Source of the DNA: Leptospira interrogans serovar Manilae
GTDB lineage: Bacteria > Spirochaetota > Leptospiria > Leptospirales > Leptospiraceae
Length of the DNA stretch: 64,000 nt
NCBI GenBank assembly: GCA_945887855.1
Contig: CAMCZP010000003.1
Location: forward strand, 1-64,000
Reading direction: 5' to 3'
This document shows, in pieces, positions 48,864 to 58,400 of this stretch (position 1 is the stretch's first letter; each line of letters begins with the position of its first letter). The translations under genes and the position numbers were made by a program. The notes under the pieces were generated by a model. It saw only the letters and a list, made by a program, of their open reading frames with translations, did no database searches and was not told where the DNA came from.

Positions 48864-49463
48864 TTATTTAAAAAATGATTGAGGATTTATACTTTTACTC
48901 CCTTGGTTGACCTGGAAATAAAGACCAGATACTTTTGATGTGGTACCAAGGATTGTGCCTTTTGAAATAGTGTCTCCCTCTGATACAAACACCTCAAGTA
49001 AATTTCCATAAACACTGTAAATATTATCCCCATGTTCAATCACAATAACAGTTTCATACCCTTCTAATTTATCTACTGCAATAATTTTTCCTTCATAACT
49101 AGGATATACAGAAGGTGAGCCACCAGTCAGTAGAACGCCTTTGTGAGGATTGTTAGGATCTTTTGAAAATGATTTTTTAATTACAGTCTTATCTCCAAAA
49201 GGTTTAGATAAAGTATGAAGGGATTTTTCTGTTTTTGGAACTGAAATTTTATCTATTTCATTTAAAGATTGATTTTTAGAGGATTTATTAGTTTCAGAAT
49301 CCTTAAAAATTGCTACGGGGTTTTCTTTGGGATCAGGATTCACAATATCTGCAGTTACAGGAATAGTTATTGATATATTAACTAAAATTATAGCTATAAA
49401 TAGATTAAAAATAACACTATTAGAAGTACAAATAACTTTTATAATTTTTAAAAACTTATCCAA
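48864..49463 (-). CDS. degenerate M23/LytM-domain protein (EnvC-like)
   Basis: 199 residues. N-terminal membrane segment or signal (about 15-38), a low-complexity linker, and a C-terminal LytM-fold domain (about 108-199) recognisable by YEGKIIAVDKLEGYETVIVIEHG, IYSVYGNLLEVFVSEGDTISKGTILG and SINPQSFF. Of the zinc ligands the HxxxD is reduced to HKGVLL and the final HxH is LYFQ, so it should not be a peptidase. Such domains activate amidases (EnvC, NlpD). Partner unknown. Confidence 0.65.
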   Translation of the reverse strand: MDKFLKIIKVICTSNSVIFNLFIAIILVNISITIPVTADIVNPDPKENPVAIFKDSETNKSSKNQSLNEIDKISVPKTEKSLHTLSKPFGDKTVIKKSFSKDPNNPHKGVLLTGGSPSVYPSYEGKIIAVDKLEGYETVIVIEHGDNIYSVYGNLLEVFVSEGDTISKGTILGTTSKVSGLYFQVNQGSKSINPQSFFK

Positions 49464-49803
49464 TTAATCAAATCCTGGGGTAATAATATAAATCCTAATA
49501 ATTAAAGGATTTATATTTACATAATACTATTAACGAACTTATGTACCCCTGATATTGAATTAAATATTTTTTAATAAATAAAATTATGATTCATTTTGTT
49601 GTTTGTTTTTTGATTATTTTTTTATTTAAATTAAAGAAATCTATTTTGTATAATTTGAATATTATGTCTCAAAAAATTACCAACAGATCAGAGTAATTCT
49701 ATGTATTTGTAATTAAAAGAAGAAGATTGGATTTGTATAGATAAGTTATTATGGATTAAAATAATATATAAAATTATTATATACTATAGTATTAAAGAAT
49801 AAT
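49464..49803. other. AT-rich gene-free stretch
   Basis: About 340 bases between the degenerate LytM gene and the structured element contain only short open frames with no ribosome sites, and long A/T tracts. I see no tRNA or repeat here. It probably holds the promoter of the degenerate LytM gene, but no convincing -35/-10 pair stands out among many AT-rich candidates. Confidence 0.5.
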
Positions 49804-49921
49804 TAAAAAAAATAATAAATGACGCAACTACAATAACTATCTTTATCCGCCGGTAGGCGGAAAAGAGCCTAGGATTGTTGCGAATTAATTTGCAAAAACT
49901 GACTTTTTGCAGGAACGTCAT
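49804..49921 (-). ncRNA. candidate structured RNA / 3' element
   Basis: On the minus strand: closing stem ATGACG (49921-49916) with CGTCAT (49824-49819); hairpin GCAAAAA/TTTTTGC with loop GTCAG; then a long arm in which GCAAC pairs with GTTGC (bases 49881-49877 with 49828-49824, competing with the closing stem for one or two pairs), AAT with ATT, and CTTTTCCGCC with GGCGGATAAAG around a TACC loop. A T8 tract follows at the 3' side. A local G/C island in a very AT-rich stretch. It begins 20 bases after the RsbW-like stop, so it could be an elaborate terminator, a small RNA, or both. Confidence 0.45.
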
Positions 49922-49941
49922 AAATAAATAATTGGCTATGA

Positions 49942-50361
49942 TTAAATCATCTCAGAAAATAACTTTTCTAAAACTAAAATATTTTCTTGGTTTTCACCTT
50001 TTTTGTAAGAAATCTTCAGAATAGAATTCAACAATAAAAGTCCAAATCCTTCAGTTTTCATTTTAGAACTAAGTTCTTGGTGATTTTTTATTCTTTGTAA
50101 GGGATTAAAATGAACTGCAGAATCTGTGATAATAAAAGTAAATCCATCCTCTGACCGGATAAATTCTAGCTCTATTTTAGATTTTTTAGGAGTGGGAAAT
50201 CCATGCTCAATGATATTTGAAATAGCTTCATCTAATGCCAATACAAGTCGAAATTGCCATTTTTCATTTACATGATTGTACAAAAAAATACGGGCTCCAC
50301 GTCTTACATGATGCAAGCATGATAGCTTATTTGGAATTTGAATTTTCTTCGTAACTAGCAT
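49942..50361 (-). CDS. RsbW-like ATP-binding (anti-sigma kinase type) protein
   Basis: 139 residues, a lone GHKL/HATPase domain. N-box LVLALDEAISNIIEHG, G1 region ITDSAVHFNP (family usually D-x-G-x-x-F-D-P, so Gly is Ala and the second Asp is Asn), and G2 EGFGLLLLNSI. Members phosphorylate STAS anti-anti-sigma proteins and bind sigma factors. The SpoIIE phosphatase in this window could act in the same kind of switch, but no STAS gene is here. Confidence 0.75.
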   Translation of the reverse strand: MLVTKKIQIPNKLSCLHHVRRGARIFLYNHVNEKWQFRLVLALDEAISNIIEHGFPTPKKSKIELEFIRSEDGFTFIITDSAVHFNPLQRIKNHQELSSKMKTEGFGLLLLNSILKISYKKGENQENILVLEKLFSEMI

Positions 50362-50435
50362 TTCTATCTTAAAACAGTGTTAATTATATATTTAATTGAC
50401 ATTTGTAAATCTAAATAGTTTTGACATAAAAAAAA

Positions 50436-51329
50436 TTAAATTTTTAGGATTTGATTCCTTGAGTTTTTTGATGATTCAAAATATTTTTTCCAAATTCCTT
50501 TTTGGTGAGGGGGTTCCTGTTTTAAAATTTCTATAAGGTCAGTCAGTTGATTTTTATATGCCAAAAGACAAGTTAAGATTGCTTCTTTATTTGTTGAAAT
50601 GATCGCTTCCCACATTTCTGGATTTGAACCTGCAATTCTACTCATATCTCTAAAACCACCACCAGATAAAGGAAGGGGAGAAATATTAGTATATTTTTTT
50701 ACTATATCAGAGTTATTAGCCCAGTTTACTAATAAAGATGATAAAATATGTGGTGCATGAGAAAGATAGGATAAAATCTCATCATGGTCTTGTGCAGGTA
50801 TTTCAATTGTAGAAGAACCGATGTACTTCCATAGATTTTCTATTTTTGATACAGATTCCTCACTTGTATTATCTTCTCTCGTGAGAATGCATAATTTTCC
50901 AAAGTAAAGATCTTCTTTTGAGTGTAATGCTCCCGATAACTCTGAACCAGTCATGGGATGTGATGAATAGTAATTGTGTTTACTTTTAAATTTATTTTTT
51001 ACTGCTTTGATGATTTCTGATTTTGTTGATCCTAAATCTGTTATGAATCCTTGGTAGTCTTCAGGAATTAAATTTATCTTATCACATGTTAAATCAACAG
51101 GAAGACTAAAAATTATCAAATCATATTCATTCCATCTATTATTTCTCAAAAAATCTTCTTCAATCAATAAATAGTCTGTTAAATTTTTATTAATTATTTC
51201 ATCATAACTTTTTTGGGATCTCAGAACCCCTGTTGTTTTTATTTTTAAGCCAGTTTTCTTAATAGCAAGGGAAAGAGATCCTCCCATTAACCCCAATCCA
51301 TAAATTAAAATATTATTAAAACCAATCAT
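50436..51329 (-). CDS. tyrA: prephenate dehydrogenase
   Basis: 297 residues. Tyrosine pathway: NAD-dependent oxidative decarboxylation of prephenate. Rossmann motif YGLGLMGGSLSLA, LIIFSLPVD, ITDLGSTKSEI, SSHPMTGSELSGA with the catalytic His, and LSHAPHILSSLL. No ACT domain. Its ATG shares a base with the pheA stop, so the two terminal aromatic steps are coupled. Confidence 0.93.
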   Translation of the reverse strand: MIGFNNILIYGLGLMGGSLSLAIKKTGLKIKTTGVLRSQKSYDEIINKNLTDYLLIEEDFLRNNRWNEYDLIIFSLPVDLTCDKINLIPEDYQGFITDLGSTKSEIIKAVKNKFKSKHNYYSSHPMTGSELSGALHSKEDLYFGKLCILTREDNTSEESVSKIENLWKYIGSSTIEIPAQDHDEILSYLSHAPHILSSLLVNWANNSDIVKKYTNISPLPLSGGGFRDMSRIAGSNPEMWEAIISTNKEAILTCLLAYKNQLTDLIEILKQEPPHQKGIWKKYFESSKNSRNQILKI

Positions 51330-52414
51330 TAGAGCAGGGGCTCCGATGCTGGGTATGATCCTAGAATCTTAAAAAAAGTAGCTCTCTCTTTTATTTCGTC
51401 AATAATTTCTTTTATATGGGGATCTTTCTCATGCCCATTGAAATCAACAAAAAAGTTATACTGCCAGGAATTTCTCCTCGTAGGTCTAGATTCTATTTTA
51501 CATAGATTTATATTATTTTCATAAAAAGGTTTAAGAGTTAAAAAAAGAGATCCTGGTTTGTCTGACAATGAAAATACCATGGATGTTTTATCTTTACCTG
51601 TTGGTAAACATTGTGATTTTCCAATGATTAAAAATCGTGTTGAATTGTTAGGTAAATCTTCAATATTTTCTCTTATCATATTTAAACCATAAATATCACC
51701 AGCAATTTTAGAGGCTATTGCAGCCCCTTCGCGGTTTTCTGCAACGAGCATTGCTGCTTTCGCTGTAGAGGACGTTTCAATAATTTCGCAATTCGGTAAG
51801 TTTGCTGCTATCCAATTTTTACATTGTGAATTGGCTATTTTTATTCCATATAGTTTTTTAATATTTGAAATATCACTATCAAAACCCAAGAGATAGAGGG
51901 ATATTTTAATGTATGTTTCTGAATAAATTTGGAGGTCGGAAGTAACTAACATGTCTAAAGTGGAGTTTACTAAACCTTCACTTGAATTTTCTATTGGTAC
52001 TACACCATAATCACATTTTCCTGTTTCCACAGATCGAAATACTTCGGGAATCGTATTGTGTTGTTGTGACTGGATGGATGTTCCAAATCTTGAGATTACT
52101 GCTTGGTGAGAAAAAGATCCTTCCGGTCCTAAATAAGCAATGTTGATTCCTTTTTCAAATGCAATCGTTGCACTCATGATTTCTCTATATACAGATGTGA
52201 TAGCTGAATCAGAGAGGGGTCCTTGGTTTATTTTTTTAATCTTTTCATAGACTTCTTTTTCCCTATCAGGTCTGTAAATTGGTTCTCCCTTAGCTTTTTT
52301 AATTTCACCAATAGTTGCTGCAAGCTTTGCTCTATCCTGAATCAATCTTACAATTTCTATATCAAGGGAATCTATCTGCTTTCTAATTTCAGTGAGATCT
52401 TGGTTTGATGTCAT
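51329..52414 (-). CDS. pheA: bifunctional chorismate mutase / prephenate dehydratase
   Basis: 361 residues. An AroQ chorismate mutase domain (about 1-85: LTEIRKQIDSLDIEIVRLIQ, EPIYRPDREKEVYEKI). Then the dehydratase domain (about 93-270: IAYLGPEGSFSHQAV, VVPIENSSEGLVNSTLD, and the TRF motif NSTRFLIIGK) and a C-terminal ACT domain with the Phe-binding ESRPTRR-type motif. Converts chorismate to phenylpyruvate, probably feedback-inhibited by Phe. Overlaps scpB by four bases. Confidence 0.95.
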   Translation of the reverse strand: MTSNQDLTEIRKQIDSLDIEIVRLIQDRAKLAATIGEIKKAKGEPIYRPDREKEVYEKIKKINQGPLSDSAITSVYREIMSATIAFEKGINIAYLGPEGSFSHQAVISRFGTSIQSQQHNTIPEVFRSVETGKCDYGVVPIENSSEGLVNSTLDMLVTSDLQIYSETYIKISLYLLGFDSDISNIKKLYGIKIANSQCKNWIAANLPNCEIIETSSTAKAAMLVAENREGAAIASKIAGDIYGLNMIRENIEDLPNNSTRFLIIGKSQCLPTGKDKTSMVFSLSDKPGSLFLTLKPFYENNINLCKIESRPTRRNSWQYNFFVDFNGHEKDPHIKEIIDEIKERATFFKILGSYPASEPLL

Positions 52415-53154
52415 ATTTCTTCCTGTGGTGGGATATTTAAACTGGGAATAGTAGATTCCGATATCGGGTTAGATTCTGATATCTCAGCTTCTAATTCTTC
52501 TTTCTCTACATCATCTTCTGGAAGTGGGATTTCTTCTTCTTGTTCCATTTCTTTTCTGAACTGAAATTCTTTATCTTCAAATTCACCAAATTGCAAATCA
52601 CCAAGATCTTCAAATTTTAACTCTTTGACTTCATTTGGAGGTGGGAGATCTGATAATTTATTCAAACCAAAATGAATTAAAAATTCAGAAGTTGTTCCAT
52701 ACAAAGTTGGTCTGCCAGGTACTTCTTTTTGACCAATTGGTTTGATTAATTTTTTTGCTACCAGTGTAGTAACCATTGCCCTGGAAGAGACACCTCTAAT
52801 TTCATCAACTTCAGGCAATGTGATAGGTTGCTTATATGCAATGATAGCTAGAGTATCTAAAGTGCTCTTTGAGAGAGTTTCCCTTCTTTTTTCTTTAAAA
52901 ATAGTACCTAATATTTGAAAATAAACTTCATTAGTATAAAATTGATATGCGCCGGCAATTTCTTTTAAAATAAATCCACCGTTTCGTTCTTCAAACTCCA
53001 AAGATAATTCATCTAATAATTCTCTTGTAAGTGATTTATCAATACCGGCCGAGCTAGAAATAGAACTAATTTTAAGGGGTTCTGAAGATAAAAAAATTAA
53101 AGCTTCTAGTAATCCTTTGTAGTACTCTCTTGTTTTATCTGTTGAAGTTTCCAA
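52411..53154 (-). CDS. scpB: segregation and condensation protein B
   Basis: 247 residues. Two winged-helix domains of the ScpB family: LEALIFLSSEPLKI at the start, TLDTLAIIAYKQPITLPEVDEIRGVSS in the middle, and GRPTLYGTTSEFLIHFGL near residue 150. A long acidic tail (about 175-247, many Glu/Asp) is extra and probably disordered. Works with ScpA and an SMC protein in chromosome condensation. One base separates it from scpA. Confidence 0.92.
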   Translation of the reverse strand: METSTDKTREYYKGLLEALIFLSSEPLKISSISSSAGIDKSLTRELLDELSLEFEERNGGFILKEIAGAYQFYTNEVYFQILGTIFKEKRRETLSKSTLDTLAIIAYKQPITLPEVDEIRGVSSRAMVTTLVAKKLIKPIGQKEVPGRPTLYGTTSEFLIHFGLNKLSDLPPPNEVKELKFEDLGDLQFGEFEDKEFQFRKEMEQEEEIPLPEDDVEKEELEAEISESNPISESTIPSLNIPPQEEI

Positions 53155-53155
53155 A

Positions 53156-53923
53156 TCAATCTACCAAAAAAATTTTTATATTACCAAACATTTTATTTTG
53201 TTTGATTTGTATTTTACCAAGTTTAACAATTTCTAAAACAGCTAAAAAGCTATAAACAATATCAAGAGTTTCGGGATCATTTGAAGTAAAGATTTCTGAA
53301 AAATAGATTTCTCTTTTAGAGGAGAGCAAAGTCTCAATATCTCTTAACTTTTCAGAGATAGAATATGTGGAATCGGCTATGAGAAGCTTTGGAATTTCAT
53401 CTTGGATTGCTTCTTTGGATAAAATACCATTGAATGCAGCAATTAAATCTAATAAATCTACATCTAACCAATTTTCATCATCTGGAAAATGTATTAAAAT
53501 TTGGTTGGTTTCTCTGGGAAATACAGAGGAACGTATTAAGTCTAATTGGGCTAACTTTTGCCCTGCAATCTGGTATTTTTTATGCTCTATGAGTTTATCT
53601 ACAAGCTCTCTGGGAAGTGTAGGTTCAGTGTCGGGTTCTTCAAAGCCAGGATTGGGAAGCAGAGCCTTGGATTTTAAATAGACAAGACTTGCCGCCATTT
53701 TAGTGAATTCTGAACTTAATTCTATAGGTAGGTTTTTTGCTAATCTTAAAAATTGTATAAAATCTTCGGTAATTCGAGAGAGGGATACTTCAAATATATC
53801 AATTTTATAACTTTCTATTAAGGTCCATAGTACGGAAAGGGGGCCCTCAGTCCACCCTCCTTCATTTGTGCTCCATTTGACAAGAAATTGAATATTTTCA
53901 TTCGAAGGATCAACAGTTTCCAT
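53156..53923 (-). CDS. scpA: segregation and condensation protein A
   Basis: 255 residues, the kleisin of the bacterial SMC complex. N-terminal EGPLSVLWTLIESYKIDIFEVSLSRITEDFIQ matches the family, as does EFTKMAASLVYLKSKALLPN, and the C-terminal winged helix ends FSEIFTSNDPETLDIVYSFLAVLEIVKLG with the usual 'Q...' strand after. Lies 11 bases after cheY, which puts condensin genes in the chemotaxis transcript. Confidence 0.92.
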   Translation of the reverse strand: METVDPSNENIQFLVKWSTNEGGWTEGPLSVLWTLIESYKIDIFEVSLSRITEDFIQFLRLAKNLPIELSSEFTKMAASLVYLKSKALLPNPGFEEPDTEPTLPRELVDKLIEHKKYQIAGQKLAQLDLIRSSVFPRETNQILIHFPDDENWLDVDLLDLIAAFNGILSKEAIQDEIPKLLIADSTYSISEKLRDIETLLSSKREIYFSEIFTSNDPETLDIVYSFLAVLEIVKLGKIQIKQNKMFGNIKIFLVD

Positions 53924-53934
53924 TCAAAAAAGCA

Positions 53935-54297
53935 TTAGTTACCAAGAGCTTTTGCCGCAGCCTGCTGGAGTCGTTCTGGTGGGAACGGTTTTACAACAAA
54001 ATCTTTTACTCCCATTTTGATTGCTTTTGCGAGTAAGTCTTCCTGACCCAATGCTGTTACCATGATAACCTTTGCCTTTGGATCCATCTTAATAATCTCA
54101 CTTGTAGCAACAATTCCATCTTTTTCGCGCATGGTAATATCCATTGTAACTAAATCCGGTTTGAGAAGTTTGTACTGCTCAACGGCAATATTTCCGTTTT
54201 CTGCTTCTCCAACAATTGTATGCCCAACAGCCGTTAAGGCATCTTTCACAAGTGTACGCATAAACTTTGCGTCATCAACTACCAATATTCTGGCCAT
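53935..54297 (-). CDS. cheY: chemotaxis response regulator CheY
   Basis: 120 residues. Receiver with Asp8-Asp9, phospho-Asp53 (LVTMDITMREKDG), Thr in MVTALG and Lys in VVKPFPP. The usual Pro after the Asp loop is Arg56-57 region MRE instead of MPE. GAGGGAG ribosome site inside the end of cheB, whose 3' end it overlaps by 23 bases. Expected to bind the flagellar switch after phosphorylation by CheA. Confidence 0.92.
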   Translation of the reverse strand: MARILVVDDAKFMRTLVKDALTAVGHTIVGEAENGNIAVEQYKLLKPDLVTMDITMREKDGIVATSEIIKMDPKAKVIMVTALGQEDLLAKAIKMGVKDFVVKPFPPERLQQAAAKALGN

Positions 54298-55420
54298 AAC
54301 TCCCTCTTTCCTTTATTATACGAATCATTTGTGGTACTATATCATTTAGAGGAACAACGTGATCTATTCCTCCCATATCTATTGCTTGTCGGTTCATTCC
54401 AAATACTACTGATGTTTTTTCATCCTGTGCAATAGTCGGTGAACCTATTTCTTTTAACTTTTTAATAGATTCAGCTCCATCTTTCCCCATCCCGGTCATA
54501 ATTACAGCGAGTAAACTAGCACCATAACAAACATTTAGACTATCAAATGTAACATCTATAGATGGCCTGTGTCCATTAACAAGTTGCCCTTGTTCCAGTT
54601 CAATAGAAATATTCAAATCTTTTCTATGAATTTTCATATGGTAGTTTCCAGGAGCAATGTAGGCTGTACCTGATTTTACAATTTCTCCATGCTCAGCTTC
54701 TTTGACCTTGATGGAAGAAATCTCATCTAACCTCTCTGCAAACGCCTTGGTAAATCCAGCAGGCATATGTTGAACAACAAAAATGGGAAGTTCAAAAGAT
54801 TCTGGAATTTGTTTAAAAAGACTATGTAAGGCATTTGGTCCTCCAGTAGAGGTTCCAATTCCAACAGCTCGGATTACTTGTTTTCTATTTTCCTGAAAAT
54901 TTCCAACCTTAACTTTTACTCTAGATTTTATTCCAGTGATTTCAATGTTATGCTCAAAATAGTCAGCAATCTTCGTTCTCAAAAGGGTTCCAATTTCATC
55001 TGTATCCATTTTGATAGCACTAGAAGGTTTGGGAACAAAGTCAATTGCACCTAGCTCTAACGCTTGGAAGGTAGCTTTTGCTCCATGTTGTGTAAGTACT
55101 GATAGCATTATAACTGCAACTTTAATTCCTTTTTTAGAAAGTTCTCTCAATGCAGTTAGCCCATCCATAACTGGCATTTCAACATCAAGTGTAATTATAT
55201 CTGGTTTTAACTGCTCCACAAGATTTATACAATCTACTCCAGTTTTCCCTGTAGCAACCACATCAATTCTTCCATCTGACTGGAGAAGGTCTGCTACGAT
55301 TGTACGAACAAGAGCTGAGTCATCAATGATAACAGCTCTTATTTTCCTCGAGGCATTTGAAGTAGTTTGGGTTTCAGGTTTCAATTTTAGATTTTTCTCA
55401 ATATAAAAATCAAGACTCAA
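54275..55420 (-). CDS. cheB: chemotaxis protein-glutamate methylesterase CheB
   Basis: 381 residues. N-terminal receiver with phospho-Asp79 (IITLDVEMPVMDG) and a linker. The C-terminal methylesterase has the triad Ser191 (GTSTGGPNAL), His218 (VQHMPAGF) and Asp314 (TGMGKDGAE). Removes methyl groups from receptors for adaptation. cheR, its usual counterpart, and receptors are not in the window. Overlaps cheA by four bases. Confidence 0.95.
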   Translation of the reverse strand: MSLDFYIEKNLKLKPETQTTSNASRKIRAVIIDDSALVRTIVADLLQSDGRIDVVATGKTGVDCINLVEQLKPDIITLDVEMPVMDGLTALRELSKKGIKVAVIMLSVLTQHGAKATFQALELGAIDFVPKPSSAIKMDTDEIGTLLRTKIADYFEHNIEITGIKSRVKVKVGNFQENRKQVIRAVGIGTSTGGPNALHSLFKQIPESFELPIFVVQHMPAGFTKAFAERLDEISSIKVKEAEHGEIVKSGTAYIAPGNYHMKIHRKDLNISIELEQGQLVNGHRPSIDVTFDSLNVCYGASLLAVIMTGMGKDGAESIKKLKEIGSPTIAQDEKTSVVFGMNRQAIDMGGIDHVVPLNDIVPQMIRIIKERGSYGQNIGS

Positions 55421-58400
55421 CTCAATTTGGCTATAAGCTGAACTAGTTCATCAAAATCAGGTAAGAAAATTAAGTTACCGATTAAATTATCCCCATCATA
55501 AACAAATTCTGTATTCATACTTAAAAATTTAGTTTTTTCAGGTTTTACGGCATCTAACACTTCCCTAAATGTTCCAGAAACTAACTCTGGAACAGATGGC
55601 ATTATTTGAACCTTAGCTTTATTCGAGAGTGAATTGATGATGCTTGCACACACTATATTAGAGATTTCTGATAAAACAGAGAGGTTGTCATCTGATAACT
55701 TTTTCGCTAATGTTGAATTTTCATTAGATTTTAATAATTTATTGGAAAGCTCATTTCCTTTCTCTTCAGAGAAAATCATAAGTAAATTTCCATTTAAATC
55801 ACCATTCATTCTAATTTTTAAACCAAAAAAATGCTCATAAGGATCTCGAATTAGATCAACTAGGATATCTTTATCTGTAAGTGCAATTTCAGGCATAAAT
55901 AAATCCACATTGGATCCCACTAGTTGTGAGAGCACAAGCCCCGCATTCATGGTACCAGTGTTAACTACAGTTTCCAATTTTCTAATCTCTTGGTTGGATA
56001 AAAGTTGATCTATTGGACGATCGATCATCGCCTCAACTCTCTGTTTAGTTTGTTCAGAAAATGATTTCAACATTTCCTTTGCTTGGTTTCTTCCATCATC
56101 CTCTTCTGAGGAATTTTCAGGTTCTTCCTGCATTGTAGCGGTTCCTACTTCCTCAATGGATTCTTCAGATTGGGGAATTTCTGTTTCTATTGTATTTGAA
56201 GTATCGGAAGAATCATGTTCTACGATACTAGATTCAATAGTGATTTCTTCCTGAACTTCTTCTTCCTCAGTTTCTTTTTCGTGGACTATCACTATAGGTT
56301 TTTTTCGCTCAGTTGATTTGTCTTTTTTCCTTCTAGATTTATCACTTAAAACCATTTCTAGTAACTTAGAATTATAAAGATTGGTAGATGTGATGGTCTT
56401 ATATATTTTTTCTGTGACGGTATTATCTGAGGATCTGCTGGAATTTAATCGTAGCATTTCAACTCCTTCCAAAGTGTCATCAACATTGATTACATTTGTA
56501 AGTTCAATCAAACCGGGTATATCTAATACCAGAATAATTGTTCCATCACCCATAATGGAAGCACCTGTAAGCCCGGGAATGTTGCGGAAATTTTTTTCAA
56601 GAGTTTTAATGACTGTCTCATGTTTACCAATCATATCATCTACAATAAATCCAAGCTTTCTAGAGTTGAAGTTCACGATCACAACAGGAAACTCTTCTAA
56701 GTCTTTTTTATCTGAGAGACCTATGATCTTATTTAGCCTATAGATTGGTAGAACCTCTCCTCTCAAATTGAAGATTTCATGACCTTCAAGTGTATTGATT
56801 TGTTCTTTCTTTACACGAATGGTTTCAAATACTTCAGAAAGTGGGAATGCATATATCTCTTCTTCCATAGAAACAAGGATGGATGGAATGATTGCAAGAG
56901 CCTGGGGAAAGCAGAGAGTAAAGGTTGCCCCCTGTCCCTCAACTGAGTTAATCAATATTTTACCTTTGAAATCTTGAACGAGCTTATTGACTACGTTCAT
57001 CCCCACACCCCGACCAGAAATATCAGTGACTTCAGCAGCTGTTGAAAAACCTGCTGCAAAGATAAATTGGAAGACATCGTTATCGGAAAGATTTTGGGCA
57101 TCCGCTTGGGAAACGAGACCATTTTCTATTGCTTTTTTTAAAATCCTTCCTTTGTTTAAACCCCTTCCATCATCTTTGATTTCTACCATGATGTTATTTC
57201 CACCCTGGTAGGCATTGAGTTCCACGGTTCCCATATCAGACTTGCCCGTTTTCATCCGTTCCTCTGGTGTTTCTAAACCATGATCAATAGAATTTCGAAT
57301 CAAGTGGAGGAGGGGCTCACCGATCATATCTACTACTTTTTTATCAAGTTCCGTGTTTTCTCCCAAGAGTATAAGTTGAACTTTTTTGTGGGTTTCCATA
57401 GAAAGATCTCTAACCAATCTGGAGAACCGATTGAATACACTTCCAATGGGTACCATTCTTGTATTCATGATTCCTGATTGGAGATCCTTAGAGATTCGAT
57501 TGATTTGGTCAATTTTACTCTTTAGTTCTGTAAGCGTTGTATCATCTCCAAAGGTTCTAACCAGATCATCATAAATCTTTTGGAAACCCGAGTTGGTTAT
57601 GACTAACTCACCCACATTGTTCATAAGCTGGTCTAATTTTTCAGAGGAAACCTTTATACTTTTTGTTAATTTGGAGTCATCCTTATCAGCTGCAACTGCT
57701 TGTGGTTTTTCTTTTTTAGGAGGCGAGGGAGCATTAGATGGTTTAGCTGAGGTTTCATTTTCATGTTGAGCGGGAGAAGATGTCTCGTGTGCTGAGAGTG
57801 GTTTGGCGGTATTGGTTAAATTGCGTGGTTCTACATTGATATAATCCACCATATCCACAGAAATTGTTTTTTTTACATCCTCTAAAGACATATCAGTCAA
57901 CAGGATAAATGTAAGAGAATTTAGCTCAGTACCACGCTCTAAAATTTCAATATCTGGGTTAGATTTATAAATAACAGAGTTTTGTTTTATATTTTGTAAG
58001 ATAAGTGTAAATCGAAGCCCTTTCATAGGGGTATCAGATTTTAAAACTACACGTATATCAAAGAGATTGCCCTTTCTGGATTTAAACTCTTCATCAAGTT
58101 CTGCTAACTCATCTTGGTCTAAAGTTAGAGGAATAAATTCAGATGCGGAAGTGTTAGATATAGACCTAGTTTCAATTTTTATTTCTTCAACCAAATCCGA
58201 ATGCACAATTCGATTGATTTCTTCTTCGTCTAGTTGTGTGATATAAACCAAAAGTAGCTCATTGATTTCTCCACCTTTGAGAAGATCATCTTCTTCTGGT
58301 TGTGTTTTAAAGATAACTCCAGATGGTTTTAAAAGTTCTAGCATCAATGCATATCTAGAACCCTTCATTTGGGTGTTTTCCTTTAGTACGACCTTGATAT

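Noticed and set aside
49464..49803. Origin, insertion sequence remnant or CRISPR in the AT-rich gap
   Set aside because: I found no DnaA-box cluster, terminal inverted repeats, target duplication or regularly spaced repeats.
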